Source of the DNA: JBJXDT01 sp046153505
GTDB lineage: Bacteria; Pseudomonadota; Gammaproteobacteria; Burkholderiales; Methylophilaceae
Assembly (NCBI GenBank): GCA_046153505.1
Contig: JBJXDT010000064.1
Coordinates: 1 to 10,657 of the forward strand
Length of the DNA: 10,657 nt
Direction: 5' to 3'
Both the position numbers and the translations under genes were made by a program. The notes beneath the pieces were generated by a model. It was not told where the DNA came from. It was given only the letters and a program-made list of their open reading frames with translations, and ran no database searches. Positions 1 through 7,414 of this stretch are shown here, piece after piece. Position 1 is the first letter of the stretch, and each line of letters opens with the position of its first letter.

Positions 1-458
1 CCACAGATGAAGACATGTTGAACTTGGCGCTTTGGCTGAAGAAATACGATTTTAGGTTAGACCAAGTGCAAAACTTTACGCCGACCCCCATGGCGATGGC
101 AACGGCCATGTACCACAGTGGCAAAAATCCTTTGCGCAAAGTGACGGCGGATTCTGAAAATGTGCCTGTTGCAAAGGCGGGCAGTGTGCGTAAATTGCAC
201 AAAGCCTTTATTCGTTATCACGACCCAGCCAATTGGCCGATGCTGCGTGAAGCTTTGAAAAAAATGGGCAGAGCAGATTTGATAGGCCCAGGAAAAAAAC
301 ATTTAGTCCCTGCCTTTCAACCTGCGGTGATGGGCACGATTAAACAATCAGATGGCACCGTATTCAAAGCCAAAACACTGCCCAAATCATTTAATAATAT
401 GAAAACCGCGGCACGACAAGTGTTTAGTAAGCGTAAAGCTACCCCAAAAGCTCGCTAA
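1..458 (+). CDS. ygiQ: YgiQ-family radical SAM protein, C-terminal part (5' end outside window)
   Basis: The reading frame is open at the left edge (a T-D-E-D stretch precedes the first Met at 15), so this is the last ~150 residues of a longer protein, not a 147-residue gene. The segments [29 protein letters not shown] and [20 protein letters not shown] are characteristic of the C-terminal DUF3362 region of YgiQ proteins, which lies after the radical SAM barrel. The iron-sulfur cysteine motif would lie upstream and is not visible. The extreme C-terminus is Lys/Arg-rich, as is common in the family. The substrate and reaction of YgiQ are not established. The next plus-strand gene starts 97 bases later. 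Family recognition is by eye from conserved strings. Confidence 0.9.
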   Translation, partial: TDEDMLNLALWLKKYDFRLDQVQNFTPTPMAMATAMYHSGKNPLRKVTADSENVPVAKAGSVRKLHKAFIRYHDPANWPMLREALKKMGRADLIGPGKKHLVPAFQPAVMGTIKQSDGTVFKAKTLPKSFNNMKTAARQVFSKRKATPKAR

Positions 459-555
459 TATTTGAACGTAAGATTTTTGCGGTAGCTGTTTTCTAGATGA
501 ACTTAGTGCGCGTTTGCTTAGTCTCTTAATGATTGACAACTTTAGTGGAGCAATC
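459..555 (+). other. Intergenic region between ygiQ and the TraB-family gene
   Basis: These 97 bases hold no convincing gene. A 7-base inverted repeat (AGCTACC at 437-443, GGTAGCT at 481-487, then GTTTT) could close a very long loop reaching back into the ygiQ stop region, but it is weak as a terminator. No clear -35/-10 pair was seen. The last part (545-550, GTGGAG) is the ribosome binding site for the start at 556. Confidence 0.4.
545..550 (+). promoter_or_regulatory. Ribosome binding site deciding the TraB-family start
   Basis: GTGGAG lies five bases before the ATG at 556. It selects that codon over the upstream in-frame TTG (514) and ATG (529), neither of which has a comparable purine tract. 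Confidence 0.6.
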
Positions 556-1434
556 ATGTTAGCAATGTTTATTAAGCCGCAACTTACCCAAGTGACTAAA
601 AAATTGTTAGTGATTTTGGTGATGTCCATGCCACTGCTAGTGCAGGCGGCAGATAAAGGTCTATTTTGGAAATTAGAATCGCCAAGTGGCGTCACTAGTT
701 ATCTTTTTGGCACTATGCATACCGATGATAATCGCATTACTAATTTTTCATCAACTTTGGAAAATGCACTTAAAAGTTCAGATTTGTTTTTGATGGAAGC
801 TGAACCGCTCGCCAACCCTAGCACTTTAATGATGGATAAAGATTTAAGCTCATATTTAAACGAAGATGAGTTTGATAAGGTGCGTGAGTTAGCTGACTTT
901 CATTCTATGCACATTGGTGCCGCTATGCGCATGAAACCTTGGCTGTTAGCGGTAATTTTTGATTTGCCCAAACCACAAGCAGGTTTTGAGCAAGACAATA
1001 TGTTAATGGCGCGCGCAGAAGAGTTGGATAAAGAAGTGAAAGGCATCGAAACTGGGGCAGAGCACTTTGGTGTAATGGATAGCTTTAATATAGATGATCA
1101 GTTAGTGATGTTACGCGCGGTGTTAAAGCGACCACAAGAAGAAAAGGAAGCCAATTTTGAGAAGCTGATGGCGGCGTATTTAGATGGCGATTCGGACAAA
1201 ATTGCTACTTTGGATGCAAAAATGACGGGCAGTATATTGCCAGCACCTTTGTGGGCAAGAATGAAGGCTAAGCTGCTAGATGAGCGTAACGTTTTGATGG
1301 CAACGCGCACAGTAGAAATTGCCAATAACAAACCCACTTTTATAGCAGTAGGTGCGTCACATTTGGCAGGTGATGATGGCTTGATTTCTGCCTTTAAAAA
1401 GGCAGGTTTTAAACTTACCTCTATTGCAAAGTAA
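556..1434 (+). CDS. Secreted TraB/GumN-family protein
   Basis: A 292-residue protein of the TraB/GumN family (Pfam TraB, PF01963), distantly related to the Tiki metalloproteases. The biochemical role of the bacterial members is mostly unknown. Seen in the sequence: an N-terminal signal peptide (KK at 15-16, hydrophobic run 17-29, likely cleavage after VQA at 31), so export to the periplasm is expected; the first conserved GxxH motif, GTMH, at 52-55; an acidic LMEAE segment after it; and the second motif, GASHLAG, at 266-272 close to the C-terminus. Both histidine motifs are intact and the length is typical. The start at 556 is chosen because GTGGAG lies 5 bases upstream and this Met gives a normal signal peptide; in-frame starts at 514 (TTG) and 529 (ATG) would add unneeded residues. 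It converges on blc with only 13 bases between stops. Confidence 0.88.
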   Translation: MLAMFIKPQLTQVTKKLLVILVMSMPLLVQAADKGLFWKLESPSGVTSYLFGTMHTDDNRITNFSSTLENALKSSDLFLMEAEPLANPSTLMMDKDLSSYLNEDEFDKVRELADFHSMHIGAAMRMKPWLLAVIFDLPKPQAGFEQDNMLMARAEELDKEVKGIETGAEHFGVMDSFNIDDQLVMLRAVLKRPQEEKEANFEKLMAAYLDGDSDKIATLDAKMTGSILPAPLWARMKAKLLDERNVLMATRTVEIANNKPTFIAVGASHLAGDDGLISAFKKAGFKLTSIAK

Positions 1435-1447
1435 TGTTTATTTGAGC

Positions 1448-1978
1448 TTAATTTTGCTTAACATAAATGATTTTTTCGGTGGCAAATCCAAGTTTTTTTG
1501 CCTCATCAACTAGCGCTTGTTTAATCGGTTCAGCAAGTGCTGGTTTGCGAGAAAGTATCCATAAATAATCCTTATCTGGGCCGCAAATCATCACGTGGTC
1601 ATAATGTGACTTATCTAATGCAATAATGTTGTAAGCTCCATAAAATGGGCCAAAGAATGACACTTTAAGCTTACCAATGTAGCTACCATCAGCATTTGGT
1701 TTTTCTACAAAATAAGCTTTACCTTCGGCTTCTTTCCATACTTGTTTTTCTGTATTAAACCCACGATTTATCACTTTAATGCTGCCATCCGCATTTTTGC
1801 TGTAGCTTGCGGTGACCTGCTCTAAACCGCGTTCAAAGCTGTGGTCTAAACGGGCAATTTCGTACCAAGTGCCTAAATATTGGCTAGCGTTCACGCCATT
1901 CACTACTGTTACATTTTGTGGCACGCCCATGCAGGCGAATAAAGAGAAACTGAGTAATAATATAAATAGTTTTTTCAT
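1448..1978 (-). CDS. blc: Bacterial lipocalin Blc, outer-membrane lipoprotein
   Basis: A 176-residue lipoprotein of the lipocalin family, Blc type. The family forms an eight-stranded beta-barrel that binds lipids such as lysophospholipids at the inner face of the outer membrane. Visible features: a short signal peptide ending in the lipobox LFAC with Cys16 as the lipidated residue, followed by Met rather than Asp, which fits outer-membrane sorting; the lipocalin signature GTWYEIAR at 36-43; the internal FFGPFYGAYNIIALD segment; and YLWILSRKPAL, the conserved late strand of Blc proteins. A ribosome binding site, AGGAA, precedes the ATG. It is the third gene of the rhlE-yaiI-blc strand group, 27 bases after yaiI, so co-transcription is likely. 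Blc is elsewhere linked to envelope stress; no separate promoter was identified here. Confidence 0.93.
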   Translation of the reverse strand: MKKLFILLLSFSLFACMGVPQNVTVVNGVNASQYLGTWYEIARLDHSFERGLEQVTASYSKNADGSIKVINRGFNTEKQVWKEAEGKAYFVEKPNADGSYIGKLKVSFFGPFYGAYNIIALDKSHYDHVMICGPDKDYLWILSRKPALAEPIKQALVDEAKKLGFATEKIIYVKQN

Positions 1979-2005
1979 GTAAATTCCTGTGCGTTTTCTG
2001 CTGTT

Positions 2006-2458
2006 TTATTTCTTCATATTACGGGCTAAAAATTGGTCTAGTTGCGAGGCAAATGCTTGCCTATCAGATTTGCTAAACGTACTTGGGCCGCTTGTTTCCA
2101 CGCCGCTTGCACGTAACTCTTCCATTAAGTTACGCATACTTAAGCGCTGTTGGATATTTTCCTTAGAGTAAAACTCGCCACGTGGGTTCAGCGCGTGACC
2201 ACCTTTTTCAATCACTTGCGAGGCAAGTGGAATGTCAGCGGTAATCACCAAATCGCCTGCTTGAAGCAGTTCTACAATTTTATTATCTGCCACATCAAAG
2301 CCTTTTTCTACTTGCATGGCGCGGATGTTGGGCGATGGAGGTACATACAGCATTTTGTTAGCTACAAGGGTAGTGAAAATGCCTGTGCGGTTTGCGGCTT
2401 TAAAGAGAATTTCCTTAATCACCACAGGGCAAGCGTCTGCATCTACCCACAGCTTCAT
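2006..2458 (-). CDS. yaiI: YaiI/YqxD family protein (DUF188, UPF0178)
   Basis: A 150-residue protein of the DUF188 family, which has a PIN/NYN-nuclease-like fold but no settled function. Recognisable features are the N-terminal WVDADACP motif (residues 4-11, Asp6 and Asp8), [10 protein letters not shown] around 54-63 (Asp55, Asp58), [10 protein letters not shown] around 70-79 (Asp75) and a Gly-Pro before the C-terminal helix. The clustered acidic residues are consistent with a metal-dependent nuclease site, but that is inference from the fold. The start codon lies three bases after the rhlE stop, with a GAGGG-containing ribosome binding site inside the rhlE 3' end, so translational coupling to the helicase is likely. 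Length and start are typical for the family. Confidence 0.93.
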   Translation of the reverse strand: MKLWVDADACPVVIKEILFKAANRTGIFTTLVANKMLYVPPSPNIRAMQVEKGFDVADNKIVELLQAGDLVITADIPLASQVIEKGGHALNPRGEFYSKENIQQRLSMRNLMEELRASGVETSGPSTFSKSDRQAFASQLDQFLARNMKK

Positions 2459-2461
2459 TTG

Positions 2462-3952
<1,491 letters not shown>

Positions 3953-4113
3953 GGTAATTCCTAAATTTTTAAATGGATGCGTTTTTCAAAAAACGCATTC
4001 TAAGAGCTGGTCTATTGCCTTAAAGCAACACCAATCGAGACAAACAAATAGGGGATAAATGTGGCTGACAAGTTCAGCCTAAAGCCGCCGCACAGATTGG
4101 TTTGGTGCGGGGA
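3953..4113 (-). ncRNA. Putative structured 5' leader of rhlE mRNA
   Basis: From the predicted transcription start (about 4113) to the rhlE ATG there are about 160 untranslated bases with several possible stems. On the minus strand, in order: CCGCAC (4110-4105) with GTGCGG (4093-4088), an 11-base loop; GGCTGA (4079-4074) with TCAGCC (4068-4063), a 5-base loop; and a perfect 10-bp hairpin at 3998-3977. The loop of the first stem contains ACCAATC (4101-4095), complementary over 7 bases to GATTGGT at 4036-4030, which would form a pseudoknot enclosing the second hairpin. The first stem begins almost exactly at the predicted 5' end. I do not recognise it as a known RNA family. A cis-acting element controlling the helicase, perhaps by autoregulation, is an inference. 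Confidence 0.5.
3977..3998 (-). repeat. Perfect 10-bp inverted repeat near the rhlE start
   Basis: ATGCGTTTTT (3977-3986) and AAAAACGCAT (3989-3998) are separated by two bases. On the rhlE transcript this hairpin lies 25 to 46 bases before the ATG. It lacks a GC-rich stem followed by a clean U-run, so it is not a classical terminator. It could be a regulatory hairpin in the leader. Confidence 0.6.
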
Positions 4114-4119
4114 GTGTGC

Positions 4120-4125
4120 ATTATA
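4120..4125 (-). promoter_or_regulatory. rhlE promoter, -10 element
   Basis: On the minus strand this is a perfect TATAAT. The -35 region is poor: the best candidate, at 16-base spacing, is TACTCA. Transcription would begin near 4113, directly at the first stem of the leader. It lies between the stop of the membrane-protein gene (4165) and rhlE, where a promoter for the rhlE operon is needed. An imperfect palindrome, TTAAGC...GCTTAA (4133-4154), covers the -35 region and could be an operator or a weak terminator of the upstream gene. Confidence 0.55.
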
Positions 4126-4164
4126 CGTCTTTTTAAGCGTGTGAGTATGCTTAATTTCGTTTGT

Positions 4165-4743
4165 TTACCAAAGCTGCGGAGGCTTGCCTTTGCTCACTTC
4201 TTCAAGAAAAGCCCTTGTTGAATCATCTATAGCAGAAGCGGGCGCGTTTTTTAAAGCTAAGCGGGCAAACTCTGGAAGTCCTGTTAACAAGACAGAAATG
4301 CGCGCAACCTGCCCGTCAGTCGATTTTAGTTTAAACCATTGCGTCAAATATGAGTACTCAATGCGCTCCAGTTCAGCCCATTTAATATAGCCTCTAAGTC
4401 CTGTCATTTTGCCAAAGTTTATGCCTAACTCAGAAACTTCATGACGCGCTAAAAAATAATCTGCAATCACAACAACCGCAATCACCGCAAAGCTGACAAA
4501 GGTGGCCGTTGTCCAAACGCTGGTTGTTTTGTTGGAATAAACATTCGATAAAATGGTAATACCCGCAAAAAACACAAAACATACTGCGCCTATCACAAGT
4601 GTGCTGTTGGGGTGAAAAAGGTTTTTTCCGTTTTTGGCCTTGCTCGATTTTAAGCGACTTCTTGATAAATAGCCCATCAATAGCGCCATGGCAATCAACC
4701 ATAGGCAAACTTGTAACACATAACGCCACCACGGATAACTCAT
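4165..4743 (-). CDS. Hypothetical inner-membrane protein with PH-like cytoplasmic part
   Basis: A 192-residue protein that I do not assign to a named family. Visible: a hydrophobic segment near residues 10-26, a basic loop (SRSRLKSSKAKNGK), a second membrane segment (LVIGAVCFVFFAGITIL) and a third (FVSFAVIAVVVIADYFL), then a soluble C-terminal domain of about 95 residues. That domain has the pattern 'ELGINFG...GYIKWAELERIEY...LKSTDGQVARISV', which resembles bacterial PH-like domains (inference), and ends in a conserved-looking KGKPPQLW. The start at 4743 is preferred over a Met six codons upstream (4761) because AAGGA (4755-4751) sits seven bases before it. This ATG overlaps the stop of the upstream AlbA_2 remnant as ATGA. 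It is the last gene of the rsuA strand group. Confidence 0.7.
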   Translation of the reverse strand: MSYPWWRYVLQVCLWLIAMALLMGYLSRSRLKSSKAKNGKNLFHPNSTLVIGAVCFVFFAGITILSNVYSNKTTSVWTTATFVSFAVIAVVVIADYFLARHEVSELGINFGKMTGLRGYIKWAELERIEYSYLTQWFKLKSTDGQVARISVLLTGLPEFARLALKNAPASAIDDSTRAFLEEVSKGKPPQLW

Positions 4744-5061
4744 GAGTTTTTCCTTAAACATCTAATATTAAATTCCACAGCCGAAAAAGTTTCAAGAATA
4801 AAGCCAGTAATTATTTGAGGGTCAATTTTTTGAAATTGATTTAGAGCGGTATCATTAAGTCCAATTGGAAGCCTTGGGGCATCTTGTATTCTAAACACCA
4901 ACAGGCCCTCGATTATTTGCAAAATCTGCAAAATCTCTAACATAGTCTGAAAGACCGTTAAAGTTAAATTGTTCTTTAAATTCTAATTCTTGACCCTCTC
5001 TATGAAAGAGGTAGCCATCTTTTACTTTGAGTAGTTCTGTTAGTGAAATTTCATCAATCAT
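4740..5061 (-). pseudogene. AlbA_2 (Schlafen-like) domain gene, frameshifted N-terminal remnant
   Basis: Starting at 5061, with AGGAAG five bases upstream, the frame gives 56 residues including DGYLFHREGQELEFKEQFNF and DYVRDFADFANNRG, then runs off to a stop at 4891-4893. In the next frame, from about 4908 on, the sequence continues as GLLVFRIQDAPRLPIGLND and FQKIDPQIITGFILETFS to a stop at 4740. Together these form the beginning of an AlbA_2 putative nucleic-acid-binding domain protein (family pattern LEFKE...FANNxGGxLVFGxxDxPRxPxGL). A two-base loss or one-base gain near 4903-4911 explains the break. The C-terminal part usual in this family is missing, so the gene is both frameshifted and truncated. 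Its start overlaps the rsuA stop (ATGA), and its end overlaps the next gene's start (ATGA). Full-length relatives are often found in accessory or defence-associated loci; its original role here cannot be told. Confidence 0.8.
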
Positions 5062-5765
5062 GATAGCTTCCTAATATCACTCTCACTTAACCACCGCCAT
5101 TCGCCAACTTTTAAGTCTTCTGGCAGCTTTAACTTGCCAATCTGAATGCGTTTTAGCACTTCTACACGGTTGCCAATAGCGGCGACCATGCGTTTTACTT
5201 GGTGGTATTTACCTTCGGCTAAAGTCATTTGGATAACGTTGTCGCTGACTTTCTCAACAGCAAGCGCGGCAATGGTTTCGTCTTCGTCCACAAGTTTAAC
5301 CCCACCAAGAAGCGCATGGATATTGGCTTCCACGAGGGGGTGTTTGCAAGTGACTTCGTACACTTTGGGCACATGGTGTTTGGGGGAGCTGATTTTATGA
5401 ATAAACTGCCCGTCATCCGAAATTAAAATGAGGCCAGTGGTGTCTTCGTCCAACCGCCCAATGCATTGCACGCCACGCTCTACCAGTGGCTGCGGAAGCA
5501 AGGTAAAGATGGTGGGGTGAAACTGCGTTTTGTGCGTGCATTCGTAATGGGCGGGTTTGTGCATCATCAGGTAGCTGCGCTCGCGATACTCCCACGACTC
5601 GCCTTTGACGGTATAGCGCAGGTTCTCCAGCGCAAAAACTGCATCAGGGTCGTCACACAGTTCGCCATTTACCGTGACTTCCTCGTTAATAATGAGGATG
5701 CGACACATTTTGCGTGTGCCAAAGCCTTGGTTTTTTAAGATGCGTTCTAAATCGAGTTTTGCCAT
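5058..5765 (-). CDS. rsuA: 16S rRNA pseudouridine(516) synthase RsuA
   Basis: A 235-residue pseudouridine synthase of the RsuA subfamily, which isomerises U516 of 16S rRNA during small-subunit maturation. The N-terminus is an S4 RNA-binding domain (residues about 4-45, LERILKNQGFGTRKMCR and VTVNGEL). The catalytic motif is GRLDEDTTGL with Asp106 as the nucleophile, followed by SPKHHVPKVYEV and EGKYHQVKRMVAAIGNRVEVLKR, both typical of RsuA/RluB/E/F enzymes. The DTTGL-type motif together with the S4 domain favours RsuA. The start is the ATG at 5765; an in-frame TTG two codons upstream (5771) is unlikely. No Shine-Dalgarno sequence precedes it, and a TATAAT ends six bases before the ATG, which suggests a leaderless mRNA. 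The stop overlaps the start of the AlbA_2 remnant. Confidence 0.92.
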   Translation of the reverse strand: MAKLDLERILKNQGFGTRKMCRILIINEEVTVNGELCDDPDAVFALENLRYTVKGESWEYRERSYLMMHKPAHYECTHKTQFHPTIFTLLPQPLVERGVQCIGRLDEDTTGLILISDDGQFIHKISSPKHHVPKVYEVTCKHPLVEANIHALLGGVKLVDEDETIAALAVEKVSDNVIQMTLAEGKYHQVKRMVAAIGNRVEVLKRIQIGKLKLPEDLKVGEWRWLSESDIRKLS

Positions 5766-5771
5766 GTGCAA

Positions 5772-5777
5772 ATTATA
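5772..5777 (-). promoter_or_regulatory. rsuA -10 element, candidate leaderless promoter
   Basis: TATAAT on the minus strand with exactly six bases (5771-5766) before the A of the rsuA ATG, where transcription would start. No ribosome binding site is present. No good -35 hexamer was found at 16-18 bases, because the hairpin at 5779-5804 occupies that region. The call therefore rests on the -10 match and its position. Confidence 0.45.
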
Positions 5778-5778
5778 A

Positions 5779-5804
5779 CGCCCACACGGTAAACCGAGTG
5801 GGCG
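5779..5804 (-). terminator. Hairpin downstream of aqpZ, possible intrinsic terminator
   Basis: CGCCCAC (5779-5785) pairs with GTGGGCG (5798-5804), and after an A/A mismatch CGGT pairs with ACCG around an AA loop. In the aqpZ direction the stem is followed by TTATAATTT, a U-rich but interrupted tail. It sits 20 bases after the aqpZ stop and directly abuts the rsuA -10 box, so it may end aqpZ transcription while separating it from rsuA. Confidence 0.55.
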
Positions 5805-5824
5805 CTTATGAGACGGCGAATAGA

Positions 5825-6514
5825 TTATTTTTTAGCGACAAAATTATAAAGCAGTGCACCAATCACCGCACCAATGATAGGGGCAACCCAGAACAACCAA
5901 AGTTGATCCAAGTATATACCACCAGCAAATAATGCTTGGCCTGTGCTTCGTGCAGGGTTTACTGAGGTGTTGGTCACAGGAATGCTAATGAGGTGAATGA
6001 GTGTGAGCGTTAAACCAATCGCCAAAGGCGCCAACCCTGCTGGTGCGCGGCTATCGGTTGCGCCCATGATGATGAACAGAAACACTGCGGTAAGCGTCAC
6101 TTCACACACAAATGCGGCGTGCAATGCGTAGCCGTGTGGCGAAGCTTCACCATAGCCATTCGAGGCAAAGCCGCCAAGCGTAAAACCTGCTTGTCCGCTG
6201 GCGATGCAGTAAATGACGGCTGCAGCTAAAATCGCGCCCAGCACTTGTGCGATGATGTAATGCGGCAGCTCGTTGGCATTAAATCTGCCGCCCGCGACCA
6301 AGCCGATAGAAACTGCAGGGTTAAGATGACAACCTGAAATATGGCCAATTGCATAAGCCATGGTGACGACAGTTAAACCAAAAGCAAGTGAAACGCCAAG
6401 GTAACCAATTCCTAGGTCTGGGATGCCAGCAGCCAATACGGCGCTTCCACAGCCACCTAACACCAGCCAAAAAGTACCAATGAGTTCTGCTGCTGCACGC
6501 TTAGTAAGTGACAT
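5825..6514 (-). CDS. aqpZ: Aquaporin Z, water channel
   Basis: A 229-residue inner-membrane water channel of the MIP family, nearly the length of E. coli AqpZ (231). Both NPA boxes are intact: [10 protein letters not shown] (NPA at 65-67) and NPARS (186-188). The selectivity-filter residues expected for a water-specific channel are visible: Phe45, His174, Thr183 and Arg189. The last three have the same numbers as in E. coli AqpZ. This makes a water channel far more likely than a glycerol facilitator (GlpF has Gly and Phe at the relevant places). Six membrane segments can be followed. The start is fixed by a perfect AGGAGG (6526-6521) six bases upstream. It has its own promoter in the divergent region with the methyltransferase, and a hairpin after its stop, so it is probably monocistronic. 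Confidence 0.96.
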   Translation of the reverse strand: MSLTKRAAAELIGTFWLVLGGCGSAVLAAGIPDLGIGYLGVSLAFGLTVVTMAYAIGHISGCHLNPAVSIGLVAGGRFNANELPHYIIAQVLGAILAAAVIYCIASGQAGFTLGGFASNGYGEASPHGYALHAAFVCEVTLTAVFLFIIMGATDSRAPAGLAPLAIGLTLTLIHLISIPVTNTSVNPARSTGQALFAGGIYLDQLWLFWVAPIIGAVIGALLYNFVAKK

Positions 6515-6520
6515 TTGAAT

Positions 6521-6526
6521 CCTCCT
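6521..6526 (-). promoter_or_regulatory. Strong Shine-Dalgarno of aqpZ
   Basis: AGGAGG on the minus strand, six bases before the aqpZ ATG. It is the strongest ribosome binding site in the window, in contrast to rsuA and the divergent methyltransferase gene, which have none. Confidence 0.8.
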
Positions 6527-6574
6527 GAGATTGAATTTTTAATATTTTTTAAACTACAAGAATAATTTACCCTT

Positions 6575-6602
6575 ATTTTATACAGAGAACAAGCTTAGGC
6601 AA
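6575..6602 (-). promoter_or_regulatory. Candidate sigma-70 promoter of aqpZ
   Basis: On the minus strand TTGCCT (6602-6597) and TAAAAT (6580-6575) are separated by 16 bases. This would give a leader of about 55 bases before aqpZ. The -35 box lies next to the -10-like box of the divergent methyltransferase gene, so the two promoters may compete. Confidence 0.45.
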
Positions 6603-6604
6603 GT

Positions 6605-6610
6605 TACAAT
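6605..6610 (+). promoter_or_regulatory. Candidate -10 element of the methyltransferase gene, possibly leaderless
   Basis: TACAAT with six bases before the ATG at 6617, the same geometry as at rsuA. No Shine-Dalgarno sequence lies between. The -35 region is not convincing. Confidence 0.35.
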
Positions 6611-6616
6611 TGCGTG

Positions 6617-7414
6617 ATGAGCTACGACACCAATTTTAAGCATATTATTTCGCGCGATAACCCTGTTTTTAAGCAATTAAAAAAACTGGCTGAAAACCCA
6701 CGTGAGCGCAAGCAACAAGGCAAAACGCTATTGGATGGCGTGCATTTGATTGAGAGCTACATTCAGACGTTTGGTGAGCCTGAGTTGATGATTATTCCCG
6801 AAGGTGTCAGCACGCTCGAGGCAACAAATTTAATGCAGCGTTTGCAAGATGTGCGAACAGTGATGTTTCCGACACTAATGTTTGTTGAACTGACGCCGGT
6901 GGCAACTAGTACTGGCATTTTGGCTTTGGTCGATCTATCTAAAATCTCGCCTCAAATAGCGCTACCAGAAAATATAACTTTTGCGCTATTTTTAGAAGAT
7001 ATTCAAGACCCAGGAAACTTGGGAAGTATGCTACGAACGGCGCTGGGAGCGGGTGTGCAGAGGGTGTATTGCTCTAAAGGTTGCACAGATGCATGGTCGC
7101 CAAAATGCTTGCGTGGAGGGCAGGGCGCGCATTTTTTTCTACCGATTGTCGAGAATTTAGACATTGTGGATGCGATTCACAATTTCGCAGGGGATGTTTA
7201 TGCGACCACTTTGGATGCGGAGTCTTTGTATGTGCAAGATTTGACCAAGCCAACCGCTTTTGTGTTTGGTAATGAGGGTGCTGGATTGAGCAAGGCCGCG
7301 ATTCAGGCGGCTTCAAAAGCGATTAGTATTCCAATGAATCCACAACTGGAATCGCTTAACGCGGCTGCGGCAGTAGCTATTTGCTTATTTGAGCGAGCGC
7401 GGCAAGTGGGTTAA
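6617..7414 (+). CDS. SpoU/TrmH-family RNA 2'-O-methyltransferase
   Basis: A 265-residue SPOUT enzyme that methylates a ribose 2'-OH in rRNA or tRNA with S-adenosylmethionine. The N-terminal part (about 10-105) looks like the SpoU substrate-binding domain (NPVFKQLKKLAENPRERK, then LLDGVHLIE). The C-terminal knotted domain carries all three motifs: EDIQDPGNLGSMLRTA (127-142, Asn134 and Arg140), FGNEGAGLS (217-225) and IPMNPQLESLNAAAAVAI (238-255, with the Ser-Leu-Asn of motif 3). Overall it is RlmB/TsnR-like, but the exact target nucleotide cannot be read from sequence. The ATG at 6617 is preferred over the GTG just before it; neither has a ribosome binding site. It is divergent from aqpZ, and its stop overlaps the hslO stop by four bases. 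Confidence 0.88.
   Translation: MSYDTNFKHIISRDNPVFKQLKKLAENPRERKQQGKTLLDGVHLIESYIQTFGEPELMIIPEGVSTLEATNLMQRLQDVRTVMFPTLMFVELTPVATSTGILALVDLSKISPQIALPENITFALFLEDIQDPGNLGSMLRTALGAGVQRVYCSKGCTDAWSPKCLRGGQGAHFFLPIVENLDIVDAIHNFAGDVYATTLDAESLYVQDLTKPTAFVFGNEGAGLSKAAIQAASKAISIPMNPQLESLNAAAAVAICLFERARQVG

Noticed and set aside
437..487. Inverted repeat AGCTACC/GGTAGCT around the ygiQ stop, followed by GTTTT
   Set aside because: The loop is over 35 bases and one arm is inside the coding region, so it is a poor intrinsic terminator.
387..695. Minus-strand ORF across the ygiQ/TraB boundary
   Set aside because: It overlaps two real plus-strand genes and has no recognisable protein features.
3977..3998. 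Rho-independent terminator or attenuator before rhlE
   Set aside because: The stem is half A-T pairs and the following sequence on the rhlE strand is mixed rather than a U-run, so I describe it only as a hairpin.
4133..4154. TTAAGC...GCTTAA palindrome with a U-rich flank as terminator of the membrane-protein gene
   Set aside because: The stem is only six bases and AT-rich, with a loop of ten; I mention it with the rhlE promoter instead of calling a terminator.
4891..4911. Programmed ribosomal frameshift in the AlbA_2 remnant
   Set aside because: No slippery sequence or downstream stem was seen, and the gene also lacks its C-terminal part.
4740..4943. A stand-alone 67-residue gene
   Set aside because: Its content is the second half of the AlbA_2 remnant, it begins before the frameshift with non-homologous residues, and no ribosome binding site precedes it.
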